From NCBI RefSeq assembly GCF_020085105.1, contig NC_058059.1, forward strand, positions 26,820,971 to 26,884,970: a stretch of 64,000 bases of DNA, given 5' to 3'. Each line of letters opens with the position of its first letter. Within the stretch, counting starts at the first letter, position 1. The position numbers and the translations under genes are program-made. This DNA is from Siniperca chuatsi (taxonomy: Eukaryota; Chordata; Actinopteri; Centrarchiformes; Sinipercidae). Below are positions 13,601 to 42,689 of the stretch, piece by piece. The notes under the pieces were generated by a model. The model ran no database searches. It worked only from the letters and a program-made list of their open reading frames with translations, and had not been told where the DNA came from.

Positions 13601-15918
13601 TTCAAGTTTAAAGTCACTTCAGATTGAAGAGGAATGAAATGTTTCATTTGGGAAGAAAGAAAGAAGCCCATGTAACAGCAGCCTTCATTCGCTCTGTAAA
13701 TGCCACATTGATGAAATGTGTGGGTTATTATGCTCTATTTTCAGCGGCGGATGAATCCACATGTGGTGCTGCAGTGAGTGTTTGGGGCAGCAGGACGGTG
13801 TGTGTGGGGCTGAGTCAGAATAAAGTACAGTGCGTGTGTGTGTCACTGTTAGTTTGGGTCTCTGTATGGGATTTGAAAAATATAGAATACCACCAGTTAT
13901 TCTTAAAACACGAAAGTGAACCCGGCAGTTCTGAACCCTGTTCCAGCCGGAGCAGCACCAGCTGCTCGACTCACCCCGTGCCCGTGAAGTGCAGCTCCTC
14001 CACGAAGGAGCGGGGGCAGCGCAGCCTGCGGATTCCGGTCTTCAGCACCTGCTGCAGAGCTGGACCCACGTGGGTCAACCCCTCCAGATCCACGCTGTGC
14101 CACAGAGACTCATCAAACCTGGGACAGACACACAAGCAGGGGGGGCTGCAGTCAAATTCTATATGTAATGTCCAAGACAGTCTGCAACCTGCACAGACTT
14201 AAGCTCCCTCTGATCCTGTCACACTGTTAAATAGCAATGTGTAGCATTCACTGCCGTCGAGAAAATCTATCAGTTGTTCAGCTGTGGAAACTTGTTTAGA
14301 CTCGTAGAAGCTACTTTGTGTCAGTTTCAGCTGAAGTGGGACTTCGAATCTTGAATATGAGGATGCGTCGCCACATGGAATATTTCCTTTCATCCTGACG
14401 TTTAAGAAATCAGATCACACAGCCAGCTACTGAGGCGCATGTAAACACACTTGACTATGTTTTCCAGAATGTGTCTGAACAACCTGTGGAGAATATATGT
14501 AAATATGAGAATGAGGGCTGTTTATGGATGAACATGAGTAGTGGGGGGACATTTAAAAACACACTAGATGCTGACCTTAGAGCTGAATTCCCGTGAGCCT
14601 CGTGGATTCTGAGGATTCTAATGGGAACTATTAGACTGTTGTCAGAATCAGGATGGACTGGAAAAACTGCGCCTTGAGGGGACGCGAGTCTGGACGCCAC
14701 AGTCATTTCTGCGCGGTGTCATACTGTGGGATTATTTGCTCTGGATCAGGAATTCATTTTTTAGATTCTTAGGACCCAAACTGAAAGGTAGTGTGTCCCA
14801 GGGACCCAAGCTCATGAAGGAACAATGCATTACCATAATATCCATTAGGCTCATATTTATAGAATCATGTTTTATATTTCTGAACTAACATTACCTGTTA
14901 GTGACTAAGTTTACTACAGTGAAGGAATAAACAAATCCAAATGCACACTGAGGGTCGTATGCTGTGCAGATAGTAAAGCCCTCTGAGGCAAAGGTGTGAT
15001 TGTAGTCTGTATAAATAAAATGCGCTTGACACACTGCTTTCTGAAAGAAGAGGAGGTCTTCTCTACCTTTTCCCTCGTGCTGTGGGTGCTTCGTGTGCAG
15101 GAGTCGCATCAACTTACTGCTTTGACAACTTTCATTACTCAACAGCTCTCCACACAAAACACACTGAGTGTTCACTGTTTTTAAGATCTGACAAAACTGC
15201 AAGAACAGATGTTTTGACATGACTTTGGTTTGGGCTGACAGTGACACTGGTGTTTGTTGGGTTTAAGCTCCACACTAGTCATCATTTTGCGGACTGCGAC
15301 AGCATCAAGAATGAAAGTGGCCGGGTGAAACTGGGTGGGAATGAGACAGGAATGGGACGCAGTAAATCAGGACCAAGCTGGGAATGAAGAACACTTCATT
15401 GGTGTGTTACCCTCTGAAACCCACTGGGCAGTCTAGGGATTAGAGACTCACGCTAAGCGATGCCAGCGCTTGCAGACTATCGACATCCTGAGGAGGTCCT
15501 GCAGAGGTAGGTAGCAGATGATCTTGAGAAGCAGCTCGTCAGGCAGGTGGTCCCATGAAATGCCCGCTGAGGGAAATAACGATGGAAAAAGAGCAAAGTA
15601 TGAGAGTTTATCATAGCTACACACAGTCCAGTGCAGCTGCTAAAGGAGGTCAGAAACCGGTTTCCTACCTGACGTGGATTCTTTTTTCCTCCTTGACCTC
15701 CTGGCGAGGACAAACTGCTTGCCGTCGTTCTCTTTCCCCTTGCTGACGAGCCGCTGGTGCTTGTGGCTCGGTGACCACTGCTGGATGAGCTCTGTCGGAG
15801 TGCATTCAGGGTCCAGGCCCTCACTGACACAGCCTCTCGACTTGCGTTTGGTGATCCTCTTGAACTGAGACAACATGGAGCCCTGAAGACTCAGGCAGGG
15901 CAGATCCTGCAGTGGCAT
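6541..15918 (-). CDS. skp2: S-phase kinase-associated protein 2 (F-box/LRR protein)
   Basis: Nine coding exons join without a frame break, in gene order: 15669-15918, 15452-15566, 13975-14118, 13426-13560, 10466-10564, 10238-10365, 8136-8187, 6841-6948 and 6541-6760 (stop at 6541-6543). The product is 416 aa (human 424). It is the substrate receptor of the SCF E3 ubiquitin ligase, acting in the nucleus on p27 and other cell-cycle inhibitors with Cks1. The F-box is at about residues 88-128 ([18 protein letters not shown], then [15 protein letters not shown]). Leucine-rich repeats follow ([46 protein letters not shown]). The tail is IARPTP...[11 protein letters not shown]. The fourth coding exon must use the acceptor giving start 13560; the nearer AG (start 13550) would create a stop. 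The ATG at 15916-15918 follows an AG acceptor by one base, implying a 5' non-coding exon. Confidence 0.96.
7366..7384. repeat. Poly(T) tract in skp2 intron
   Basis: An uninterrupted T run lies in the intron between exons at 6948 and 8136. No recognisable element lies beside it. Confidence 0.8.
8438..8770. repeat. Interspersed DNA element (MITE-like) in skp2 intron
   Basis: The stretch begins 'CCCCCTTACACCTGGTATTA', followed by GGGTGATCCGATCA, GGTGTGAATGCACCCGAGA and GATCCGATCGCTCAGACCAC. This is a pattern I know as a high-copy teleost non-autonomous DNA transposon. It lies in the intron between exons 8187 and 10238. The right end is uncertain. The ORFs across it are artefacts. Confidence 0.5.
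10649..10676 (+). repeat. (CA)n microsatellite
   Basis: About 14 AC dinucleotides, 85 bases beyond the exon at 10466-10564 in the intron of skp2. Confidence 0.95.
10810..11085 (+). mobile_element. LINE reverse-transcriptase fragment (L1-like), left half
   Basis: The frame reads [19 protein letters not shown], then [18 protein letters not shown]. This is the familiar region after the catalytic YADD box of L1-type ORF2 ('SGYKINxxKSE ... GIKYLGI'). It lies on the strand opposite skp2 and is interrupted at about 11085 by the Tc1-derived element. The reading resumes near 11740. Stops and frameshifts show it is dead. Confidence 0.75.
11087..11696 (+). mobile_element. Internally deleted Tc1/mariner-type element with ~200-bp inverted repeats
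   Basis: Long terminal inverted repeats (about 11090-11290 and 11490-11696) share TCTTTTCATGTGACAACACT, GTGAGTGTACAGCTTGTATA, CATTAATGTCTAAACCGCTG and AAATGTCCAAATTGGGCCCA. TA dinucleotides flank it (11085-11086 and 11697-11698). Between the arms, about 11354-11489 (+) encodes a Tc1 transposase C-terminus ([18 protein letters not shown], then [12 protein letters not shown] and stop). Everything upstream of that in the transposase is deleted. It is inserted in an L1-like LINE in an skp2 intron. Confidence 0.88.
11735..12790 (+). mobile_element. LINE (L1-like) ORF2 remnant, right half
   Basis: Continues the LINE split at 11087-11696. Readable pieces include [54 protein letters not shown] and a cysteine-rich tail '[20 protein letters not shown]' that matches the C-terminal Cys/His motif of L1-type ORF2. 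It is broken by stops and indels. Confidence 0.7.
12890..13250 (-). mobile_element. Tc1-like transposase remnant
   Basis: The minus strand carries eroded pieces of a fish Tc1 transposase, e.g. the region around 13090-13220 whose complement matches the usual 'kinase-like [17 protein letters not shown]' area of these elements, followed by [23 protein letters not shown] remnants. The plus-strand string CCTGTTGGAAGGTGCACCTT (13001-13020) is a hallmark of fish Tc1 copies. It is fragmentary, with no open frame. Confidence 0.6.
13733..13838 (+). repeat. Dispersed repeat, copy 2
   Basis: Near-identical to 2547-2651. It lies 170 bases downstream of an skp2 exon edge (13560) inside an intron. Its left flank (13681-13732) is not shared with copy 1, which marks a repeat boundary near 13733. 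Confidence 0.8.
15040..15200 (-). mobile_element. hAT transposase BED/zinc-finger fragment
   Basis: Minus-strand frame reads [13 protein letters not shown], then [20 protein letters not shown], with a C-x2-C ... H-x4-H pattern. This matches the BED-like zinc finger of hAT transposases of the SCAND3/ZBED type ('CVxCGExLSNDSMKPSKLxRHLETKHP'). Only this short part is recognisable, in the intron between skp2 exons 14118 and 15452. Confidence 0.65.
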
Positions 15919-16532
15919 GCTGGGTGAGGGAGAAACTCATCAAACACTTAAACCTTCCAAATGTTGGCGAGGTTACACAGCACTTTCTCCTGTCCGGTTA
16001 TAGCAGCACATCAGAGAGATTCGTTGGCGACCTGGCGTCCGCAGAGAAGAACCTCGCTCTGCCCGCCATATTGACGCAGCTACCAGCGGTGTGACCGCGC
16101 AAACTCTGACTGCAAGAGAAAACGCAAATACTGTATTTCAAGCGATATGTGTGTGAAGAGCTACACTGGCTTTTTATGTTCGTATTCGGTAGCCAGTTTA
16201 GTTTCCTAACCCGGGAAGAAAGCCTGGACAGACTCGCCCGGAGGCCTGGCTGAGATGAAAGCGCGGTATCAACTATTACTAGCTTCGGTTTTATATTAAA
16301 GCTGCTCAGAACGGCGACTCAAACACACGCGAGACACGACTAACGTTACAGACCTGCGAATCCCCGACAATATGCTCCGAGACTGGTGCTACACAACAGA
16401 AACAACTACCCAGGTAACGTCACTGTTGGCTCTTTGTCACATAGATCGCACGTCGAAAATTAACTCACAGTTTCGGTCAAGAAACTATTTGACATTAACG
16501 TCAACAAAGTATAAAAACGTGCGCGGCCATAC

Positions 16533-16660
16533 CTGTCTCTTGGCATCTCCTCCAGTTCGGAACACAGTGTGTAAGATGTAGAGCCCTGCACACGAAGCGG
16601 CGGACCGTCCAGCCGGGACTCTTTAAACTGGCCGCCAGCAGCACGGCGCCCTGTAGCCGC
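16533..16660 (-). other. skp2: Probable skp2 5' non-coding exon and promoter-proximal region
   Basis: On the minus strand a GC-rich stretch just after the LINE tail ends with GAGACAG and a good donor GTATGG (exon edge 16533). The coding start 15918 is preceded by an AG acceptor one base away, so this donor is a natural partner. Other candidate leader exons exist near 16000-16110 (acceptor TTGCAG, then a short ATG frame). The transcription start was not determined. Confidence 0.4.
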
Positions 16661-16666
16661 TCGTCG

Positions 16667-16760
16667 GCTTCTTCTTCTTCTGATGTTTTATGGCGGTTGG
16701 CAAACAGCTTTTGGTGCATTACCGCCACCTTCTGAAATGGAGTGTGGGTCAGAATGGTCT
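16667..16760 (-). mobile_element. 3' terminus of an I-type LINE with (GAA)n tail, adjoining skp2
   Basis: Minus-strand order: GAAGGTGGCGGTAATGCACC, AGCTGTTTGCCAACCGCCA, then GAAGAAGAAGAAG. TGGCGGT and ACCGCCA can pair as a stem. The same terminus stands at 47090-47140 in front of cdk9. It is the end of the LINE body at 16760-19300. Confidence 0.8.
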
Positions 16761-19300
16761 TGTACCTTATATTCTTAAAGTCCTATCTTTTCTAAAAAAA
16801 GAGAAATATGGCCCTGCAGCGCACATGCCCTGAGGTCAACTGTAGTAACTCCTTTGTTCCAAACTTGATGCGATCTCTTCTCAGGCTCTTTTTTAGCATC
16901 TGCCTTTCCTGCAGGCACCTCGGACAGTTGATAATTACATGTTCTACAGTTTCCTGTATGTTACAGGACTCACACAGACCAGTCCCATGTTTACCAGTTA
17001 TCTTCAGTGTGCTGTTAAGACCAGTATGCCTCATTCTCGAGATAATGTCTTCTTCTTTTTTTGCTCTACTGGTTTCCCTCATTTCTCCTACTTTCTTTTG
17101 GATACTATAGTAACGTCTCCCTTTAGTTTCCCTGCTCCAAAATGTCCTGCCATTTCTTTTTCACTTCTACTTTGATTGTGCGTTTAACTTCAGCCTTACT
17201 ATAATTTACTGTCACATTTACTTTCTTAGTTGCATCTTTTGCATACTTGCCTGCCAGTTCACTTCCCTCTTCCCTGTATGTGCTGGAATCCAGGTGCATT
17301 TGACTATTACTCCTGCTTTAGTAATTCTGCAGATACTTTGAGCTATTTCCAGCATCGTGTCCTGTCTTGCTTCTGCCTGTAAACTCGTGAACCTGGTTAA
17401 CGCACTACTAGAATCTGAACCTGTTAAGACTATGCCTGGTTTGCTGCTTTCTGTCCACTGAAGGGTTAAAAGAATAGCCAACATTTCCCCTGGAAATACT
17501 GGAAGGTTGTTACTAACTCTTTTATTTGACACTACATTTAAATCTGGGATTATGAATGCAACTCCTACTCTGTTATTAACTGCTTTTGATCATCAGTGTA
17601 TATTTTAATATACTCAGAGTAACTTCCCTCTAGATATCTGTTAACTTGGTTCCTATCTATATTTCTCTCTTTCTTCCATTCTGAAAGGTGCAGGTCCACC
17701 ACTGTCTGTCCTAATAACCGAGGTGGGACAACGGTAACACCTGAGTAGGGTGATTCTCCTGGTGGCCCTTTAGGTTGGCCCAGCATGTTAGTGCTAATTG
17801 AGTTCTTCTGATGTCCAGTGGCATTTCATTCACTCCCACTTGCAAGGCTGGTACTGGTGCTGTTTTTATGGCGCCACAGCAGAGTCTCCAGGCCTGATAT
17901 TGAATTGTATCCAGCTTCTTTAATAATGTTTTTGATACAGATTGGTAAATTGTGCGGCCATAGTCTAGAACCGCCCTGATTAACCCAATATGTACAGTTT
18001 TCAGAGAAGTGCTGCTTGCACCCCACTCTCTACCCCTCAAACATCTTACAATATTCAGTACTTTTTTACATTTTTCAACAGTTTTCCCTATACGAGTAGT
18101 CCAAGTAAGATTCTTGTCGAACCAGATACCTAAGTTTAAAGGTGGGGTCAGCGATTCTATTCCAATACACGTCTTTCTGCCAAATTCAGTGAATATCTCC
18201 TCACGGTCCGCTAGCTGTCCGTTCAGTGAGAGCGCTGAAAAGAACTCCGGTGTGTGTACTCAGCCCCGGCTCTGTGAATGGGAAACACACAGTCGGACCG
18301 AGCCGCACAGCACGTTAAACGACTTGCCCGCGGACATTCAGCTGACTTTCTAGTTTGCCAAGATCTGCTGGTGTTGTGATGTTAGCTGTAGCAGCAGGAG
18401 AGTTGTGAGCGTCGCTGTCTGGAGCGGCTGTGCTGGCTCTGGGAAACCGTCTCGTCCTCTCTGGCTGTTAGCTTCGCAGCAGCAGCTGTAGGGACAGTTT
18501 GCTAACACACACACTAGCTAACGTTAGTTCCATTACTTGCTGTGTTGTTGTTCGCTCTGTATTGGATTTCTCCAGAATTTGCCACTGGAATTGAAACCCC
18601 ACTCCATTGCCCAGCCTTCTACTTTCCTTATTGCCTCTTCCATTTTCCTGACTACATAATCAATATTTCTTCCCCTTTTCCACATAACTCTGTCATCTGC
18701 CAATAATGCAACACCAGTAGACCTCGACACTACTAAACACTTCTTCATAACTGGGAACAGAACTGGGCCGATCTACTCCCTCGAGGAGTTCCATTTTCCA
18801 CTCAACACTTGGTACTTCATTCTTTCCCTACTCTTACTGATGTCCACCTCGCCGTTAACAAGTTTTTAACCCGTCGCCACATTCTCCCTCTTATTCCCAT
18901 TTGATGTAACCTGATCATTAACCCTTCCTTCCTCTTAAAGCATTCTTTAGCTCTTTTATTGTAAACAACATATTCATTACATTTCCGTCTTCCTCATCAT
19001 TCTGCAGTGCTTCTACATTTTTTCCTTTTGTTCTTTCTCTCTGCTTCTTTTCCTCATTACTCAAATTTTTAGTGCTATGTACCTTAACAAATGTCTCTGC
19101 TAATAACTCTGCTTTATCCTTACCTTTTATTACTACATTTCCCCATCTTTCATTATCAGATATCCATACTCTTTTCTGTTTCCAGACATCCTCTTAATCC
19201 TCCCCCATACTCGGCCTAATGGTGGAGTCACAATACCTTTTCCAAAAATCCCCTCTAACTGTCTTTACTGTACTCCTAACTACTGCCTGCTTCCTTTTAG
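16760..19300 (-). mobile_element. I-clade (Nimb-like) LINE, ORF2 remnant
   Basis: Read on the minus strand from 19300 down. First are an eroded reverse transcriptase with ADD-box region and VVRKMEEAIRKVEGWAMEWG (about 18600-18720), then IWFDKNLTWTTRIGKTVEKC and HIGLIRAVLDYGRTIYQS. An RNase H domain follows (FPGEMLAILLTLQWTESSKP, then GSDSSSALTRF, then WIPAHTGKRE at about 17250-17500). A C-terminal zinc-finger-like tail closes it (CESCNIQETVEHVIINCPRC, about 16900-16980). An RNase H after the RT points to the I/Nimb group rather than L2 or L1. Stops and a MITE insertion (18136-18580) break it. It ends at the GAA tail next to skp2. Confidence 0.85.
18136..18580 (+). mobile_element. MITE, copy 1 (inside the LINE)
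   Basis: Starts TTAAAGGTGGGGTCAGCGAT and ends near TTTCTCCAGAAT. A reverse-complement relative lies at 61398-61879 and shares GCTTCGCAGCAGCAG-type, GGGAAACCGTCTCGTCCTCT-type and TTGCTGTGTTGTTGTTCGC-type stretches. The left terminus of this copy and both termini of the other give the inverted repeat GTGGGGTATGCGATTCT. It interrupts the LINE between the WAMEWGF and IWFDKNL segments. Confidence 0.8.
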
Positions 19301-21370
19301 TCAATAAGATGCTGAAAATGATGTGTTTTCTTCGAGACTTTAAAGGCCTAAAGTATATTAGGGCAAATCCATCGATCCCGACTTCATGAAGCAGCAGCTG
19401 GCGTTGAGCTTCAACCGGGGGCGTCCACTAATAGAGGGAATGAGGGGGGGGCCTCCTCAGACATCATTCCCCAAGGTACTCGGGGGCAGCATGTATAAGG
19501 TATTAGTCTACTGCTGCTGCTCCTCAGCAGGCGTCTCAGTGGAAATTAACGGCAGGCCTGTATCTTTCAGTGATGTCTGCTAGAGGCTTGCCTGACCCGC
19601 GTGTGAGAAGGGCTTTTGTTCAAACACATGTGCATCTTAAGCAGTTTTCTTCTTTTGCTTTACCAGCTGCAGTGTTGTTCTGTTTGCAGGGAGACGGTGC
19701 TGACGAGGAGACTGTCTGCAGTCACAGATGCCACAGGTAAGAGGAAGACCAAATGTGAAATGTGTTGGACGTGTAACCATACAGCTCGCTGCAGGACATG
19801 ACCGGAACAACAAGTGCGTCAGCAAGGCACGAAGTGAGCAACTCTTCATCCTGCTGTTATCGAACTACATAATCAGCTACTATTTGACACATTTTCTCTT
19901 TCACAGCATGTCTGTTCACTATACAAGCAGCATCTGCTCCTTGGCATTAAAACCAGAGACTGGACACGGAGTACAAAACGTTAAACATTAAGAAGTTGGA
20001 GAGCCACAAGTGTGAGTCTGAACACAGCAGCAGATCATCTTTTCACACCTTGAACAAAATGAGTGAATTAATAAAGAAATACACTTCCAACACAACTTTG
20101 GCACTTTTCTTTCTTAAATTACACATGCTAAGCTTTCAAATAAAAAGGTTTCACTCCAAAATACAGGTGGCCATGAATAAAATGGGGATTAAGTGAAACA
20201 GCTCTTCTTTTATGCTCCAGAACACATGACGTGATGCGAGCGCGAAAAGACTCGTGACGGAACTGTGTTTGGGATTCTGTTTCCGCCCGTCGGACGTTCT
20301 TGGACACACAGGTAAACTGAGCTTGACAGTTAGCCTGCTACGGAGCAGGCTAGTTCAGCAGTACAGGTTTCCTTGGTTACTGAGCAGAACCCTCTAAGCC
20401 GCAGTAATGGAACGCATCTCTCACTAAACTAAATAAGCCAGGAGGTTCCTTTATCCAGCCGATGCTTCAGTCCGCAGTTTGTCACGTCAGCCATGTTGTT
20501 TCCGTTGGTCGTCGTGCACCTGGAACGCTTTGAGGTCGGAAACTTCAACTGGGAAATTCCGTCCTCCGATGTTGTCTGAAACAGAGCATGTAAACTGCGG
20601 CCGCCGCGATCTCGTGAGGTTATCGTTGCTCACGTGTGCATGACGTCAGAGCAAGCCGCGATCAAGTCAGACAAAAATGTAACCGGCATTGGGCGGCGAT
20701 CGATTCTGCGCAGGCCTGGCTCATCTCAGCCGAGCCTAATGGCCCCAACATGGCAGGCAGAACAAAAACAAACACTACGGTGAAGCCCTTTCAACAGATC
20801 CTAAATAAAACTAACTAATTAAACAAGCTTATTTATACAACGACTGATCATTTATGGAATAAGTGAAGTTAATGATTAAGCAGACAAAAAACCCCAGTGG
20901 AAGTTGGGGAACAGGGCCTAGTGAGAAGGGTGAAAACCAACCTTTGCTCACACACGCTTCATGTACGCTTTTTGTTTCTACCGATACACCAGCTTTTCCA
21001 CCTCAGCCAAGCATAAAACGTTTTTTGTGATATGTCAACTTTTTTTTAGAATTTGTGGCGTTCCCGCTGTTGTATCTCCAGCTGAGTTTTGGTGGGCCGG
21101 TCTAAATCACAAGACCCGGGCCGATTTTTATTCTCAGTTCGCCCCTGGTGGGGGTTAACAGCGTCACTATTTAGTAACTAACACATTTTTGCCCCTGTTC
21201 CCAGAGAGCTTTTTTCCTAATAAATTCCTATGCAGATGCAAGCGTTGTGATCTTCCACTAGTGCGGCTCTGTACTGGAGCACTGATGTGCTGGGGCTGTG
21301 CTGCTGCGGGGTTCTGGGAGTCAGGAGGGGGGGGGTAGGAAATGGAACATATTCTCCAAGAGGTGAAAGG
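19300..21370. other. skp2-fpgs intergenic DNA
   Basis: No gene was recognised. An exon-like stretch at 19690-19736 (+) has good splice signals but no recognisable protein. The rest holds GC-rich DNA around 20580-20720, a G run near 21328 and short frames without family resemblance. Confidence 0.45.
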
Positions 21371-21377
21371 CTACATT

Positions 21378-22648
21378 TTTATTGTGGATCACAATGAATA
21401 GACAAGGATCGTGTACACTAGTACAACACATTTTGTTAGGTTTTAGGTCCACAAAGGGGAGACCAAATATATTCATAACAGTGGTGCATACCATTTCTAT
21501 TTGTTTATACTGCCTCATAATTAAGATTTGAGCAGATTTCATCTTCACTACTTAAAAATGAGAAGTTCCATTTATGTGCATTCTGTGTCTTGATGGGTCC
21601 ACATGAACATTGAAGTGTTGTCAGTGTAGGTTATTTTATACTGAAATTCAATTTGAAGGTTACAGGGTGACCGGATGTGGCTGAAGCAGCTGTGAAGCTG
21701 ATGAGCTCTGTTAGCTTCACTGGATGGATCACCATGACAACATTCCAACAAGACCCCAACGATGTGTGTATTTTATACAGCGTCAATATTTTTCACCATT
21801 ATACATACATACATACATAAACTATGTATTACAGTCAGATAATGCAAATTTAAATAAAGGGCCATTTAAATAGCAATATAATTCCAGTGTAAAACATTAC
21901 ACAGACTTTGATTGACAGTTACATGAATTCATCTGATGCCAATACTCATGTTAGAATATTGACACATCTACCACAAAGAGATGAGCAGGCCATGTGTATG
22001 AAGCACTTTGTCAAATCCTGACAAAATTAAAGTAGAAACCATGCAAAATGGCTTTCATTAAAAAACAAAAAAAAAGACTGAAAGGTAATAGTCTGGTGTA
22101 AGTAAAACCGGAAAGCTCAGACCTCCAGGTAGCACTTTTTGGTGCCCGTTAATCTGCAGTTTTTGTACCATTTTTTTTTTTTAACCATCACACCACTCTG
22201 GTTCATCCAGGTGGCATCAGTGAATCAGTTTAGCCAACTCAGCTCACATCGTGGTGTACCTGAATGTAGCCTCTGCAGTTCATGTAAACATATTTGGCTT
22301 CAAGTTAAGACTAAAGACACGAGCTCCACACGTTTGTGCGGCCGTCTGTAAGGCTCTGGGTGAAGCTTGGGCCGTTGTGAGGCCTGGAGCTGCCTTGGTT
22401 CAAACTAGCGGGCTCCTAGCATCAGCCACTGTAGGGAAGCTACCAAGACAACCACAATACGTGGGTGCAGCTAATCCCTTTCAGGTAAACACGTAAACTA
22501 ATAGTCCAAAAAGCTAGTATCGCAAAAACCTCATCTATACAGACAGAAATTATTTTTCTTCCACAAAGGTAAATGTGTATGTAGGCAGTGCACCCCCCAT
22601 TATTTTAAACTGTATCTAAAATTGATTGCTAATTTCAACATTGTCCAT
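21378..22648 (-). other. fpgs: fpgs 3' UTR (tentative)
   Basis: The minus strand has AATAAA at 21378-21383 (TTTATT on +), the first canonical signal noted downstream of the fpgs stop. This would give a 3' UTR of about 1.27 kb. (CATA)n at about 21807-21825 and short A/T runs lie inside it. An earlier non-canonical site cannot be excluded. Confidence 0.35.
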
Positions 22649-42123
<19,475 letters not shown>

Positions 42124-42689
42124 GCACACCATGATGGACGTCGAGCCGTCACAGGAAGCGGCAGCCAAATTTGGGAGGTTTTTTTCACAGACGTAATTAC
42201 GTCGCGACACGCGCTCATTTTACAAACCAGCTTTTAAATATAAACTAAAGTATATACCCACACTGTTGTGGAGGATAAACAAGCAAAAATCACGATTTAC
42301 CCACACTTTTTATTTTTGGAACAAACAGTTGCCCACATTGACACATGACACATTTACGTCAAAATAACATTTTAATATGCATTTTTGCAGGTGGTATTAC
42401 TCCTCCCGGTCGCCAGGTGCCGCCAGTGTCCATTCCACTAATGTCCCATGTTGCTGCCTTCAAGCACTGCCATATTATACATCTTATGAGTACTGCCCTA
42501 ATCATGAGTTTTACAAGAATGGGTAAAACGTCCATATAATTACGTATGTGCGACCCATTGACTGTCTGACTGTATAAGACCCAATAATGTAGTATTACAA
42601 TCACAGGATATAATTACGGAAAAGACATCATTTTCTGTCAGCTGAGTTGTCGCTACATGGAAACTGTCAAACCCCGCCGGATGATACGA

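Noticed and set aside
13624..14202. 192-aa plus-strand open frame
   Set aside because: It runs antisense across the skp2 exon 13975-14118 and the dispersed repeat. The exon in the other strand explains its openness.
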